Shown: one piece after another, positions 42,782 through 53,610 of the stretch | How positions within the stretch are numbered: the first letter of the stretch is position 1 | Layout: every line of letters starts with the position of its first letter | NCBI GenBank assembly: GCA_002049455.2 | Contig: KV918909.1 | Span: 115,542-179,541 of the forward strand | Direction of reading: 5' to 3' | From: Porphyra umbilicalis | Lineage: Eukaryota > Rhodophyta > Bangiophyceae > Bangiales > Bangiaceae | DNA length: 64,000 bases | Notes under the pieces: model-generated | Databases searched by the model: none | The model's input: the letters and a program-made list of their open reading frames with translations, nothing else | Told to the model about the DNA's origin: nothing | Program-made: the position numbers and the translations under genes

Positions 42782-45110
42782 TTACATGGGCCGGCCGCGC
42801 GGCCAGCCACGCGGACAAAGACGTGACCACTTTCCTCTCCACGGCGTTGTTGGGCTGTGCGCGGTTGTTCGCGTGTGAGGCGGCAATGATCTTGTTCATG
42901 GCTCCAACAATGGCCTTGACGAGCTGCGTGCGCGCCGCTTCCAGCTCCCAGACAACAGAGAGAAGCTAGCGAAGGGCGACAGCGCCCGCTCGTTTTTCCG
43001 ACGGGACCGCGTTCATGTACGATTGCGGTAGGGCCCCCGGCAGGAGCGCAGCTAACGCGAGCACAGCCGCATTTCGCTGCTCCACAGTGACTGCAATGGT
43101 GGCGCCCGGCTCTGTCAGGACGAGCCGCAGGTACCGCTGTACCCACTCGCTGCCGATAATTCTTGACGACGTGAGCAGGCAGGCTTCGGGGTTGCACTTC
43201 TCTGAGTAAGTGATAAAGTGGGTGGCGAGCATCCGATGTAGGTAGCCCAACCAGATCTCATCAGCAGTTATCACGTCAATGTTGTCTCCATCACAGCAAA
43301 AGCCACAAAAACAGAGCCATTCGGGTAATTATATCCCCATCAGACGCAAACCGGCCGAGAGCAGGCGAGCCACCCTGCGGCGACCGATAGCGGAGGAGTT
43401 TGACGACCACACGCTCGCGCGCCGCCGCTGCTGCGCCGCAATCCACCACGTGCGAAATATTTGGGCAAAAGGGTTGCCCTCCACAGCGACTTGCGACGCA
43501 AAGTGTCGCACCAGCATGACAGATGCCGCCGTGCCGGGTGACAGGATCACGAGCCCCTCATTGCGCCCCTCAGCGCACACCCACATGCCGCAGTCCTTGT
43601 TGCTGCAGTTTGAGGCGTCGATCTCCATCTGCCCGATGCACACCGCTGACAGTACGTTGACTTTGGACGGGCCGGGCGGGGTCTCTCCGCGCGACGTGCC
43701 GCCCTTGGGGCACTTGGCGGGTGCGGGCACCACAAAAACCTCGCCATTGCGCGCGGCGTCCATGAGGGCCGTGTCCACGTGCACGCTCTAATTGCAATTG
43801 AAGGTGGACAGCCTGAAGCGGGAGATTTACTTGGTGATCGGCGGTATGGCGGCACCAACTGCGAAAGTGGCGACCATGGCCTCGATCTCGAGCAGGTGGC
43901 GTGTGTGCAAGACGTGCACACAGCTCTTCTTGAGGCTCGTTGCGCAGTAACAGCACGATGTCGTCTTCCGAGCGCACTTGACCGGCGCCGGCACCCAACG
44001 ACGCTTCTCGCCCGCCACGACCACAGCGACAGGAAACCCGCCGGTGGTAAGCACCTCCACTTGCGCTTCCTCCACGTCGCCTGCAGTCTTGCTGACCGCG
44101 GTGCCGTTGATCAACCGAGTCGACGCCCGCCCACGCCGACCACGCCGCGCTGCCGACCCGGCATTGTGACTGCCCGTGCTCGCTGTCATGCCCTCTGCAC
44201 GTTCTGTTCTGGCAAATGGCGAGACAATGCCGTCCGATCCACCCATTCGCGCCACAAACCACCTCGTTATGACACCGCCGCTATCACCAAGCAACGCACC
44301 GACGATGGCAAGAGCATCCGAGAAGAGTCTAGCGTGGTAGCAGTCGTGGTCGAGCGCCGTATCCGACGATACGTCGATGATGGCCTCAATAACGGTGCTG
44401 CCCGTGCACGTGCACTGCACGTCTCCTCGCGGTGCGTTCCAGCACGTCATCAGCTCCTCCTCTTTAAATTCGAGATGATCTGCGTAGGAGATCCCCGCGA
44501 CTGCGCCAAACACCATCTCAAGTGGCCAAACCTGGCCACGGTAGTGTGTTGCGAGGGACGTGTCAATGAAGGAACGCACCGCCGCCCCGCAGCCGTGGTC
44601 CTCGTCCGCGACACCAAACTCCTCTAGCCACTTCCTGACGCCTATCTTGGTGATTGCCATGGCGAACGCCAGGAGGTACCCCTGTAGCAGGTTGGCGCGT
44701 GTGTTGCGTCCAGTGCCCACCGTCCTGCCGCCGAGGGTGTGCCGGGTACCCGGCCGCGACTGGCTGAGGTTCGGGAAGCGGTTCTCGCTCACGCCGGCGT
44801 CGCCGTCCATCGCCGTCTCCTCCATGTCGTTGCCCTCCCCCATCTCCATGACCTTGCGGGTGGCATCCGCGCGCACCTCATGCCCCGCCACGCTCGTGAG
44901 GGACAGAACCGGGTGGTGAAATACAGGGGTAGACGCGGTTGCTACAAAGCAACGAATGTCCTCCCATGTCGGCTGCATACGCGCGAGGCTTCTCAGAGCC
45001 CCACGATCCGAGCGGTGCATGGACGGGCACAGGACCGGGGTGGTTGTCGAGGCGCGCTCCTCGGTGCCGCACACGTACATCTGATGTTGGTCCCGAATCA
45101 GTGGCAGCAA

Positions 45111-46824
45111 TGCGGCATCGACGCGTTGGGGGCTTGCGGCCAGAAGACGAGGTCAACAACGACGACAGACAGGGCTAAGAGACGGTAGCGCCCTTCCATG
45201 CTGCTTGGGGTCTTGACGAGTGATCGCCGTCGCGGGAGGTCGGCGCTTGTGCGTCAGGAAGGCGAAGCCGCCTCGCACGGCGCCGCACAGCTCTTGAAGT
45301 ACCAACACCATGGCGCCGACGAGTTGCTTCGTAAATCAAAAAAAACAAAGGGGGAAAAAGCAGATGCCGGGACGCAGGCCGTGGCGGGGCGGAGACGGGT
45401 GGGGGGGGGGCCTGACCGGTGCATGCAATGCAGATAATGAAAGCAGAGTACGACGGCAAGAAGAATCAGAAAAGTGTGGATGTCGGCACGCGGGTCGGGG
45501 CGGGAGAAGGGGGGGTAGCGACCGAGGGATGCATGATGCAGAACAGGCGGGCGAAACTAAGCCACTTACAACGGCGGGGCAGAGCAGCCGGCGCCGCGTG
45601 CGACGAAGAACGCGGCGTGCGGGGTACGGGTGGAGGCAATTATAACAGTCATCAGTGCGCTGCGGCTGTGCAGGAATGCAGGAAGCTGCTGTTAGACGTG
45701 ATTACGTGATGCACCACTATGCAGTGGAGACCAGAGCAGCACGAGTGACGACGGGCTGCGCGCGGACGGTACAAAGTACGATGCGACAGAAGAGATAACA
45801 GAAATTTGAGAACGTACGGGCTGGGCAGCGGGGTGGTAGACAGTCGCAGGCACCCCGCCTTGGCACGCCAGCGGCGCTCAGCGGCGGGCGCGAGGTGGTG
45901 CGCCACGTGGGTAAAATCCCCGTGGCGGCAGAGAAGCAGCTTCCAATGGCCGGGGGAGCCCCGCGGCAGGCGGGGAGAGCCTCGCGGCAGGCGGAAAGCC
46001 AACCTTAACGGCGGCGGGAACCCGTTCCGTGCGGTGGAAACCCCGCGGCAGACGGGGTGAGGCGCCCGACGGCCGGGGGAGCCCCGCTACAGGCGGGGAG
46101 AGCCCCGTGAAGAGCAGAAAGCCAACCTCAACGGCACCGGGAACCCGTGGCGTGCAGGAGGAGCCCCGCGGCAGACAAGGTGAGGCGCCCGACGGCCGGG
46201 GGAGCCCCGTGACAGGCGGGGAGAACCTCGTGGCTCGTGGGGAGCGGCGACCGACAGCGTGAAATGCCCCACGGCGGGAAGCGGCGCCCCGCGGCGGTAC
46301 ACCGATGGCCCCTAGCAGGTGTGGAGCGTTGTCCAAGCGTCTGATGGCTCGGTGGTGGCGGGCTCAGGCACGATGAATGGGGCAGTGGGGGCAGGCACAA
46401 AGCGGCCGCAGCGCACACAGACCGTCGTGGCGTGCAGCCGCACGTGACCGGCACCGTGCACGACAGCGGCCGCACGCGCCCAGGCGGCACCGATGCAGGG
46501 GTCGGCGACGCCGCCGTCGGGGTTAATCGGGCACTGTCGACCGCGGCTGTGGCGACTTTTTGATGGCGAAGTTATAGGATAGGGGCACCGAGATGAAGCT
46601 CTCCTGTCGGCATCGTTGGGATTCCAACCGGGTCAAGGGGGTCTGAGGAAGAGTTCCTCTCAGAGAGGCTAGCATGTACGCAGATTGATCGAGCATCACC
46701 CAATCATATAGATCTATCCAGGCAGCCTTGACGGCGACAATGCTGCGATTACCCGTCTTGCTGGCGGCTCGCGGGGCATCGCTGCCGCTCGTGCAGCTAC
46801 CACTCATGGGGGCCGCCGTCCAGC
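45111..46824. other. No convincing gene; imperfect repeats
   Basis: Contains an imperfect ~115-bp duplication at about 45,340-45,540 (GGGACGCAGGCCGTGGCGGGG against GGCACGCGGGTCGGGGCGGG, both ending GATGCA-rich), and the ~121-bp minisatellite listed separately. Open frames are short or compositionally biased. Confidence 0.45.
45940..46245 (+). repeat. ~121-bp tandem repeat, about 2.5 copies
   Basis: GGCCGGGGGAGCCCCG recurs at about 45,947, 46,070 and 46,191. Each unit contains AAAGCCAACCTYAACGGC, GGGAACCCGT and GACGGGGTGAGGCGCCCGAC. Shorter GAGCCCCGCGGCAGGCGGGG sub-repeats lie inside. Confidence 0.85.
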
Positions 46825-48534
46825 TCACGCTGCCGCCCTCTCCCTCTGGGTGGCTGCTACCACCCCCCTCTCTGACCGTCTGCCGCCCTTGGCGGCGCGC
46901 CCGTTGCGGCGGCCTGCCCCCCCTATCGCTTCGCGTGCCGCCCCCCGCGGGTTACCGCTGCATGTCGCGCGACCTACCGCTCGCCGCCCGCCCAGCGCGC
47001 CGCCACCGTCGCCGACGCCCGCGCGGTCAGCCAGGTTGCGGGGCGACTCCCCCACTCGCATGGTCGCCGGCGTGTGCCCGGCATGCATGGTGGCAGGCAC
47101 GCCACGGCCGTGGCCGATCGCCGACGTAACATTGCCGCGACACATCGGCGTGCCGCCGCCGAGGGGGGGGGCTCTGGCGCGCGCCGGCGCTACAGCACCA
47201 ACTGCAGCGGCTGCAACGGCAGCGGCGCCGGCGCGGCCGCGCACAGCGCTTTCGCCGCGCGCCCGCCCAAGGCGTGGGACCACAGCGCGCAGCGGCGCGA
47301 CGCCGACACTACGGCGACGCCGCGACGACCGCACCTGCTCACCCACCGTTGCGGCACTGTGGGGCGCTACCGACGGCCGCCTTGTCCGCCGCCGCCGCCA
47401 CACCCGCCACAGCCACCTGGTGCACCGCTGACGTGTGCTGCTGTCGAACGTCGCCGGCGGCGGCGCCACCGTCTCCATCACAACCGCAGACGCCCACCGC
47501 GGGCGGGCGCGACGGCTCGTGGCAGGCGCACCCCCCGCCGCCCCCGCCGCCGGCCGCGGCGGTGCGGCACCGCCCGGCACGGCGGCCGGCCGGTCGCACC
47601 CGACACGCTGGGACAGCCGCCGCCCGACCGCTCGTCGCCAGTTCCATATTTTTCCGTGCCCCGCGCTGCTGCCGCCGCTCTGTGAAGTCGCCGGCGGCCG
47701 CCGCAATGGCGGTGACGGCGGCGGCGACGGCGGCGGCACCGCCACCGTTGCAGCGCCACTCGCGGTGCGGGGGGGGCGAGGGTGTCCGAGGGGCGGATGG
47801 GTATAGGGTGCGGATGGAACCGCCGCCACAGACGGCGACGCGGCGCCCGAGGGCGAGCGGTCGTCGCGCGCGGCTCCACCAGGCGAAGCGCACGGCGCCA
47901 CTGCCGCGCACGTTGCTGCAGGTGCGGTGCGCATTTTCTACGACGCTCCCTCCCGTGGCGCGGCCGTCGCCGCCGAGCTACACACGATGGGGACACGCTG
48001 CTCTGTAGCGTCGGCGGTGGCGTTGGCGGCGGCACCCCCCGCCGTGCCGTCGCCGGCCAGTGGGGAGAGTGGCTGCGGAGGGGGGGGGGCACCGCACGTC
48101 GTGCGGGGCGCGATGGCCACGAAAACACTGGCTGCCATCCCAACATCCGCCTCGCCGCCATCGCGACGGCCGAAGCGGTCGCGGCGCGCGCCGCCGACCG
48201 CCGGCCGTCGGAAGTTTACGGCGGCCGCAGCGCACAATTGGTCGCCCGTCACCCCGTCACAGTGGTGCCACCCTCCCCACCGCTGTCACGGAGGCTGTCA
48301 CGGCGGCGGCGGTGGCAGGTCGCACATGCGTTCGCGCCACCACAGGCCAGCCGGCGGCGTCAGGCGCGTCGGCGCTGTTCTCCCGCGCACCCGCCCCCCC
48401 CGCCCCATCAGCGTGACGCCGTTCACCATGAGGGCCCCCAGGGGCGCAGCGCCCCCCCTCCCGCCCTTCCAGACCTCGGCCGCGACCAGCACCTGCGGGA
48501 AGTGGCCCGCCAAGACGCTCTCTCGCCCGACCAC
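46825..48534 (-). pseudogene. Possible decayed coding region, family unknown
   Basis: One minus frame is open from 48,534 to 46,825 except for two TGA codons at about 48,274-48,300 and a TAG at 47,940-47,938. The upstream part is protein-like (GRESVLAGHFPQVLVAAEVW, ALMVNGVTLMGRGG, WWRERMCDLP, VTGDQLCAAAAVNF); the downstream part is A/P/R/G-rich and may be non-coding. Plus-strand frames here are also open because stops are rare. No family recognised. It is inside the composite element near its right end. Confidence 0.3.
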
Positions 48535-49979
48535 CGTTGGGCACCCCGCCCAGCGCCCCCCTCTTCTCTACGCGGTGCGTGCCGACCGCCGTCCAGAGGG
48601 CGCCGCGCGCCTGCGCATGTGGGGCGGGGGCAGCCGCCGCGGGCACGGCCGACGCGACGGTTACTAGCGGGGGGGGAGGGTTGCGTGCCGCCGCCTTTTC
48701 CGCCGCCTTCGCCCTGCCCGCCTACGTGCCACAGCGGTGGGTGCGGGCGCCGCTCCTCCGCCGACGCCTTGCGCCACCGTCCGCTCATCCCGGCTTCGCA
48801 CACGTTCCAAACTACACTTTGGTTTTGGCCATCTTGCATAGATAGACACTAGTACTTTTGAGTGCCTCCGCCGGACAGAGCTAATTTTACAGGGCGATCA
48901 TGTGTTCAGTAGAAGTGTCCTTCGCGCCCCCCGCAAGAAGCGTATCCTGGGGCCCGTGGAAGAGTACGCCGGAATCGACTGATGCGCGCAAAAAATGACA
49001 GCGCCCGTGTTACATGAGTACAGTGCCCTTGCCTCAGAGCAACCCGGACCTTTTGAGTATGCTGAGAACGATTGTGCTACGGGCAGAGCTCGCACATATT
49101 TTCTTCCTGTTGCTTCCTTCACGATGAAAGATATCGTATCGAAAGTCACACAATGCACAATCGTTGTCGTGACGATGCGCCCGGCGAGGATAGTCCTCAG
49201 CTAGGCGGCTGACTCAAAATAGTTGTCGATCGCAGACGCACGCGCGAGCGAGTGCCCTCCGGTGCGTGCCCAATACCGGCGCCAACCCCACGCGCATCCC
49301 TCTCGCGGACCTCGCCCCGCCCCAAGCCATGGCATGTCAGCCGTGTTGTTGACACTGTGGCATGGCGGAGCGCTGGTAGTGCCGAGTAGCTCTTCATGCC
49401 AAACACCGTGAGCGAGCCGTACACGGCGCGGGTTGCCCCGCCCCGAACTGTCAATCATCCTTCGGCCTTCTGGGCGGTCTGGCTCCACCGGGACCCAAAG
49501 GCACACATACAAAGGTCTCACCATCTCACCACCACAGCAGCACCACTAATACCTGAAGCGTCCGGACACACGCGGCACCAGCTTCCGAGCCTCGTGCACA
49601 ACTTTGCCGCGACCCCTGCCAAAGAGCTGAGTGACAATTGGACGCAGGCAGCGACAGGGGCTGCCGTTCTCGGTAGCATACAAGCAAGCGGTGGAAGCCG
49701 TGCAGCGGCTGCGACCAGCTGGCGTCGGCGGAAAGACAGCGGTACTTAACTGAGGGGGCGGAGACCATGTCAGCGGGGCAGAGGTACGGGCGCGGGCAGT
49801 GACAGCAACGAGGAGGGTACAACAGGTGCCGAGATCACTCCTGCGGCCGAGATGGATGTCTTAACATATACGAATCACTCCTTCAAGGGGAGCACATTCC
49901 CCGTGCCCCCCCAGACCGTGTGAGCCCGCCCACCCACCCCCCTCCAGATTCCGAATCTCCCCTGCCCCAAACCAACATT
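48535..49979. other. No gene seen
   Basis: GC falls after about 48,850. No protein-like frame longer than about 100 codons and no recognised repeat before the right subterminal inverted repeat. Confidence 0.45.
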
Positions 49980-50045
49980 GACGCAGCCTTGACGAAGCCT
50001 TGACGAGATCCTTGCATCTCGTCAACCCGACGATTACCAAGGTTC
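49980..50045 (-). repeat. Right subterminal inverted repeat (TTGACG motif)
   Basis: Reverse-complement partner of 24,360-24,430, with three TTGACG/CGTCAA steps and GATCCTTGCATCTCGTCAA. Inside it both sides have a GATTCNGAATC-like block (24,450 and 49,947). Confidence 0.8.
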
Positions 50046-50466
50046 ATACGTCACGGCGTCTCACGTCGATTGTGTCTGCGTCCGTCGAGGCAGGAAGTGT
50101 CAATTCTTGGGTCACCTGTCGGTCCCAACCTTTGCGTTGAGCAGCGATCGTTTCGCGGTCGTCGTTTGGCGTGGTCGTTTGTCAACAGACACGTTTCTTG
50201 TTGCAACGATTGGGTGTTCAGCCCAATGAGAGGGCCTGTAGCATAGTCCAACGGTCCCGAATAGGGAGCCCGTGCCGCATTTTGGCTTCGAATAGGACAT
50301 GCGCGTTCTTTGTGACACTCGGACTATCGAACCGAGTTGGAATTATCTGATTTCGAGGAGGTGGTTCGACGTTCAATAGAGCACGTTCACATTGACACAC
50401 AGCCGTCTGCGGCCTATTAAGCGATTCAGACACGCTTCACCAATGATATAGACACGTTGTGATAGA

Positions 50467-50491
50467 CCGACATTGCTGGCTTTGCTCTGAA
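50467..50491 (-). repeat. Right TIR of composite element
   Basis: Exact reverse complement of 23,984-24,008. Just outside it, TGTACAGTACTGTACTG forms a small palindrome of its own. Confidence 0.85.
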
Positions 50492-53279
50492 CCCCCTGTA
50501 CAGTACTGTACTGCCGGTGAGATGAGCGCCCATCTGGACGCTCTGCTGTTTCTCTTTCGACGTTCCAATTTCAGCATCCCCGTTCATATGCGTGCTCGTG
50601 GGCGAGAAGATTTCGCCCTTCTGGCCCCGTTCCCCCACGGCTGCCCTACGGGAACAGATGCAGGATAAAACCGGGATCAACGGCACGGACACAGACCCGC
50701 TGGGCCGCGAACGGAACCGGGATAAAATCCGGATCCATTGCAGTTTGATTGGCTCACAATCGCCCTCGCGGACAGCCGACAGCAGCATGGTGCCTCGCCA
50801 TTATCCTCATCATTACAGCCGTTCTGTGACCATATTCAGTACCGTGGTCTTATTTATTGGAACTATACGCAAAGGCCACAAGGGCGGAAGACGGCGACCA
50901 CGGCCACCGCCACGATCACCCACCGCCACTACGACCCCCATATGCACCGTCATCAAGGCGAAGACAGAGCCAAGCCTGTCACTCAGCACCACTGGGACGC
51001 CAACCAACAAGCACTTGGCCCAGACACACTGACTATGAGCCACCACATCCCCCCCTCCCCCCCTCACAGAAAAGCGCCATCCTAATCTGTCCCCCCCCAC
51101 CCCCCGCACCGAGAGGACAAGCCCAGTCGAGCACAAGAAATAAAGAAAGAAAAGAAAGAAGGAAACAGCAACGTGGAACAACAGAGCAAAAGGAAAACGG
51201 TCAGAAGACGTCCTGTTGGAGGCAAGAAATCATGGCACGACCCTGCGCCACATATGACGGCCTGCGTCACCCTCGAGTCCACTGCAAGCTACCCGAGCAA
51301 CACAAGATGCTTCAAACAACCGCCCCCCCATCCTCGTACAAAGGGACGCCACCTTCCCCGCCACATCCTGCACCCCCGCAGGAAGTCAGCAGTCAGACAC
51401 AGGTGGGCAAATTAACATGGAAAAGAGGAAGCAGCCAAGCGCATAAGGTGAATAAAGGAACGGAAGGGGGTGAGTTGCGGGTGGAGAGGGGACCTGCACG
51501 AGGAGGGCGCCGCACTCGAGGCGCGGCCACCGACCGCCGCAAGGATCCGCGCCTCACCCCCCCCCCCGGAAAAGCGACACAAAGATATACCTGACATGTC
51601 ACACACGGTGGGCAGGCAATTCAAACAGCCTCACGCACGACACACAACCACGACGAAGGCAACCGCAGTACGGAGCAGACCTGTTCGTCGTGGACGGGAT
51701 GCCGCGGCGAAGACGTTCAGTTGGCAACTTGGACTCTCCAAGGGTCAATCAACGTGAGCCGACCGACCAATCAGATGTCGAAAAAAGTCCACGCTGTCAT
51801 TCTGTGCTGGAAGGCGCCCAGAAGCACCTGTGGCGAGCATCGCTTTTCTGTGAGCACACAGCACCTGCAATGACTGCTCCTTTCTTGCGGCAGGAGTCCC
51901 CAGATCCTGGGATATCCGCGTTTTATCCTGCATCTGTTCCCATACACTGCGGGTCGGTATTTCGTCGACGGGATAGTTCTAAATTTGCCGGCTTGTAAAT
52001 CTATAACGAGTAGACGCGAAAGAATGTTTTGAGATAGCCATGCAAAGCTCCTGTGAGATGGCCTCAGCATGATTTGGAGGATCATGTGCACAACAGTTCC
52101 GTGTTTCAGCGAAAATCCTACATTTCAGATTGTCTGATTCTCAAGTGACCTCTCTGATTCGGCTGTTCATCACTACAGTTCTGGGCTCGTTCAACGGATC
52201 AGCTTCGGGACTGACTCTGGGATCGTTCCAGAAGTAGTGTCATCCTGACCCACTGATCATCTCGGGCACTGTCATTCGAAAAATATTTGAGGACTTGTTC
52301 AACTGATAGTCTGACTGCCTCTTCCGGAAACAAAATGTCTGCCTATTCCGTCAACAGCGTGAACAAAAACCTTTTGACACTCACTTTGTTCAGATCATGG
52401 CCCATCTTGGAATATGACATATCACTGATGCGCTCGAGCTTCAGGTGCGAGTGCTTCTGATACGTATTGAACCGGGGGATTGCAAGATCGGGACGTGCGG
52501 TGTCATGGCGATAGGGGACAAGTTTGCCACTGAACTGGGAACGAATTCACTACGCGTGAAGGAGACCCAATCATTGATAAATCGGGACTGGGTGCGTCCG
52601 GGACTTCACGGTATTCTCGATGTGCGAGCCGACGCAAGTTTACCCAGTTCCCATCCCCTTTGCGCCGGGAAACAGCGTGTCGGTCACACGACTACCAAGT
52701 CACATTGAGGTTCCCTTTGCATACTTTTTGCGGCCCAGGAGCGACGCCCCATGGGCAGGTCTTGCTCTCTGATAGGTTTCGGCAGACCCTCCTCACGACG
52801 TCACTCTAAGTAGTCTAGGCTATCATCTACGATCGAGTCCTTGAGGCAGGAATCTAGATCAATCTTGCGCACTAGTTCACTCAATCTATGACGACGGTCC
52901 CCAGGTTGATTGTACTCCGACGCCAGGACAGTCCTGAGCACGATCCTCAGGATGATCTTACTCTTACTTCAGGACAGTTCTCAGCAAGATACGCAGAACG
53001 ATCAGAACCAGCGAATCGGAATGATCCTTCATGAGCATGGGGCAGCAACTTCGCCGGACAATTGCCGAATCTGCAGGTGCTGGTGTGAGGATGATTCCCA
53101 CTGAATATCGGTGCAGATGGTCTTCGAGCACTTCTGAACTCCACTGCGGGCTTTGTCTCCAAGACCAACAAAAAGTGGGCATAATTTGATCGCATGATCA
53201 ATGTGCGACTGTTCTGCGAACCGTCGGTGGGCGTGTTCGAATCTGGTAGTTCTCAGTTTTAAGGAATCGGGGACAAAAC
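50492..53279. other. No convincing gene
   Basis: Lower-GC DNA outside the composite element. Frames at 50,592-51,032 and 50,857-51,594 are open, but with P/T/R/K-biased composition and no start context or domain. From about 52,000 to 53,200 even short open frames are scarce. Confidence 0.5.
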
Positions 53280-53610
53280 GCTGTGTAGGGGCTGCCAGCC
53301 GCCCCACGGCTGCCCGCCGCCCCACAGATGCCCGCCGCCCCAGGCTGGGTTGTGGGGCAGCGGAAAGAGACTAGGCGGCCAGCCGATGCGAGGTGGCGGG
53401 CAGCCGCGGCGCGGCAGCCAGCGGCGGGGCGGCCGGCCGGGGCAGCCGCGGGCCGGCAGGCAGCGGCGGGGGGGCGAGCAGCGGCGGGAGAGCGGGGGGC
53501 GGCGCCGCGGCTAGCAGCCTCGGGGCGGGGGGCAGCCATCGGACGGCGGACAGTGGTGGGGCAGCGGACAGGCTGTCCGCCACCCCGCGACTGCCGGCGG
53601 GCGGCTACCC
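53280..53610. repeat. GCGGCGGGC/CAGCCG low-complexity tract
   Basis: Short CAGCCGCC, GCCCGCCGCCCCA and GGCAGCCGCGG units over about 330 bp, open in several frames on both strands. An island of simple sequence in otherwise lower-GC DNA. Confidence 0.75.

Larger units (their letters stand above)
31577..45080 (-). pseudogene. KDZ-like DDE transposase gene, split by a Harbinger insertion
   Basis: The N-terminal part (45,080-42,782) and C-terminal part (33,049-31,577) are separated by the nested element. A SWIM zinc finger (C-Y-C-x7-C-V-H, at about 43,900) lies in the first part; then a Cys-rich block (CSNKDCGMWVC) and LGYLHRMLATHFITYSEKCN. The second part ends with VLGFVVLDKRE, YDYGCWAVRSALGKLP, VVSDALHIINHVCSKFF and NTAPYEQRN, which resemble the D, D-x-x-H...H-x-C and N-T...E blocks of Kyakuja/Dileera/Zisupton transposases. 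Other lesions are TAA at 43,331-43,329, TAG at 42,968-42,966, a frameshift before 32,260 and TAG at 32,257-32,255. A 45-bp intron (43,830-43,786) is possible. ATG at 45,080 is the first available start; the frame extends upstream. The family call is from motif pattern only. Confidence 0.55.
23984..50491. mobile_element. 26.5-kb composite element with perfect 25-bp TIRs
   Basis: Bounded by 23,984-24,008 and its exact reverse complement at 50,467-50,491 (TTCA then GAGCAAAGCCAGCAATGTCG, plus G). A second inverted pair lies just inside (24,360-24,430 and 49,980-50,045). From the GAGC step inward, the terminus resembles those of the Harbinger elements at 33,053 and 55,909. The 3 bp outside GAGC are TCA on the left and TGA on the right, not an exact duplication. 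Contents: a repeat-bearing hypothetical gene, a PIF1-like helicase remnant, a ~75-bp minisatellite, a KDZ-like transposase remnant, a nested complete Harbinger, and ~5 kb of GC-rich DNA. The element is deduced from the TIRs; no empty site is available to prove it. Confidence 0.65.

Noticed and set aside
46850-48667. Plus-strand genes between 46.8 and 48.7 kb
   Set aside because: Open on both strands in several frames with A/P/R bias; no start context, splice model or motif favours the plus strand. A weak minus-strand remnant was listed instead.
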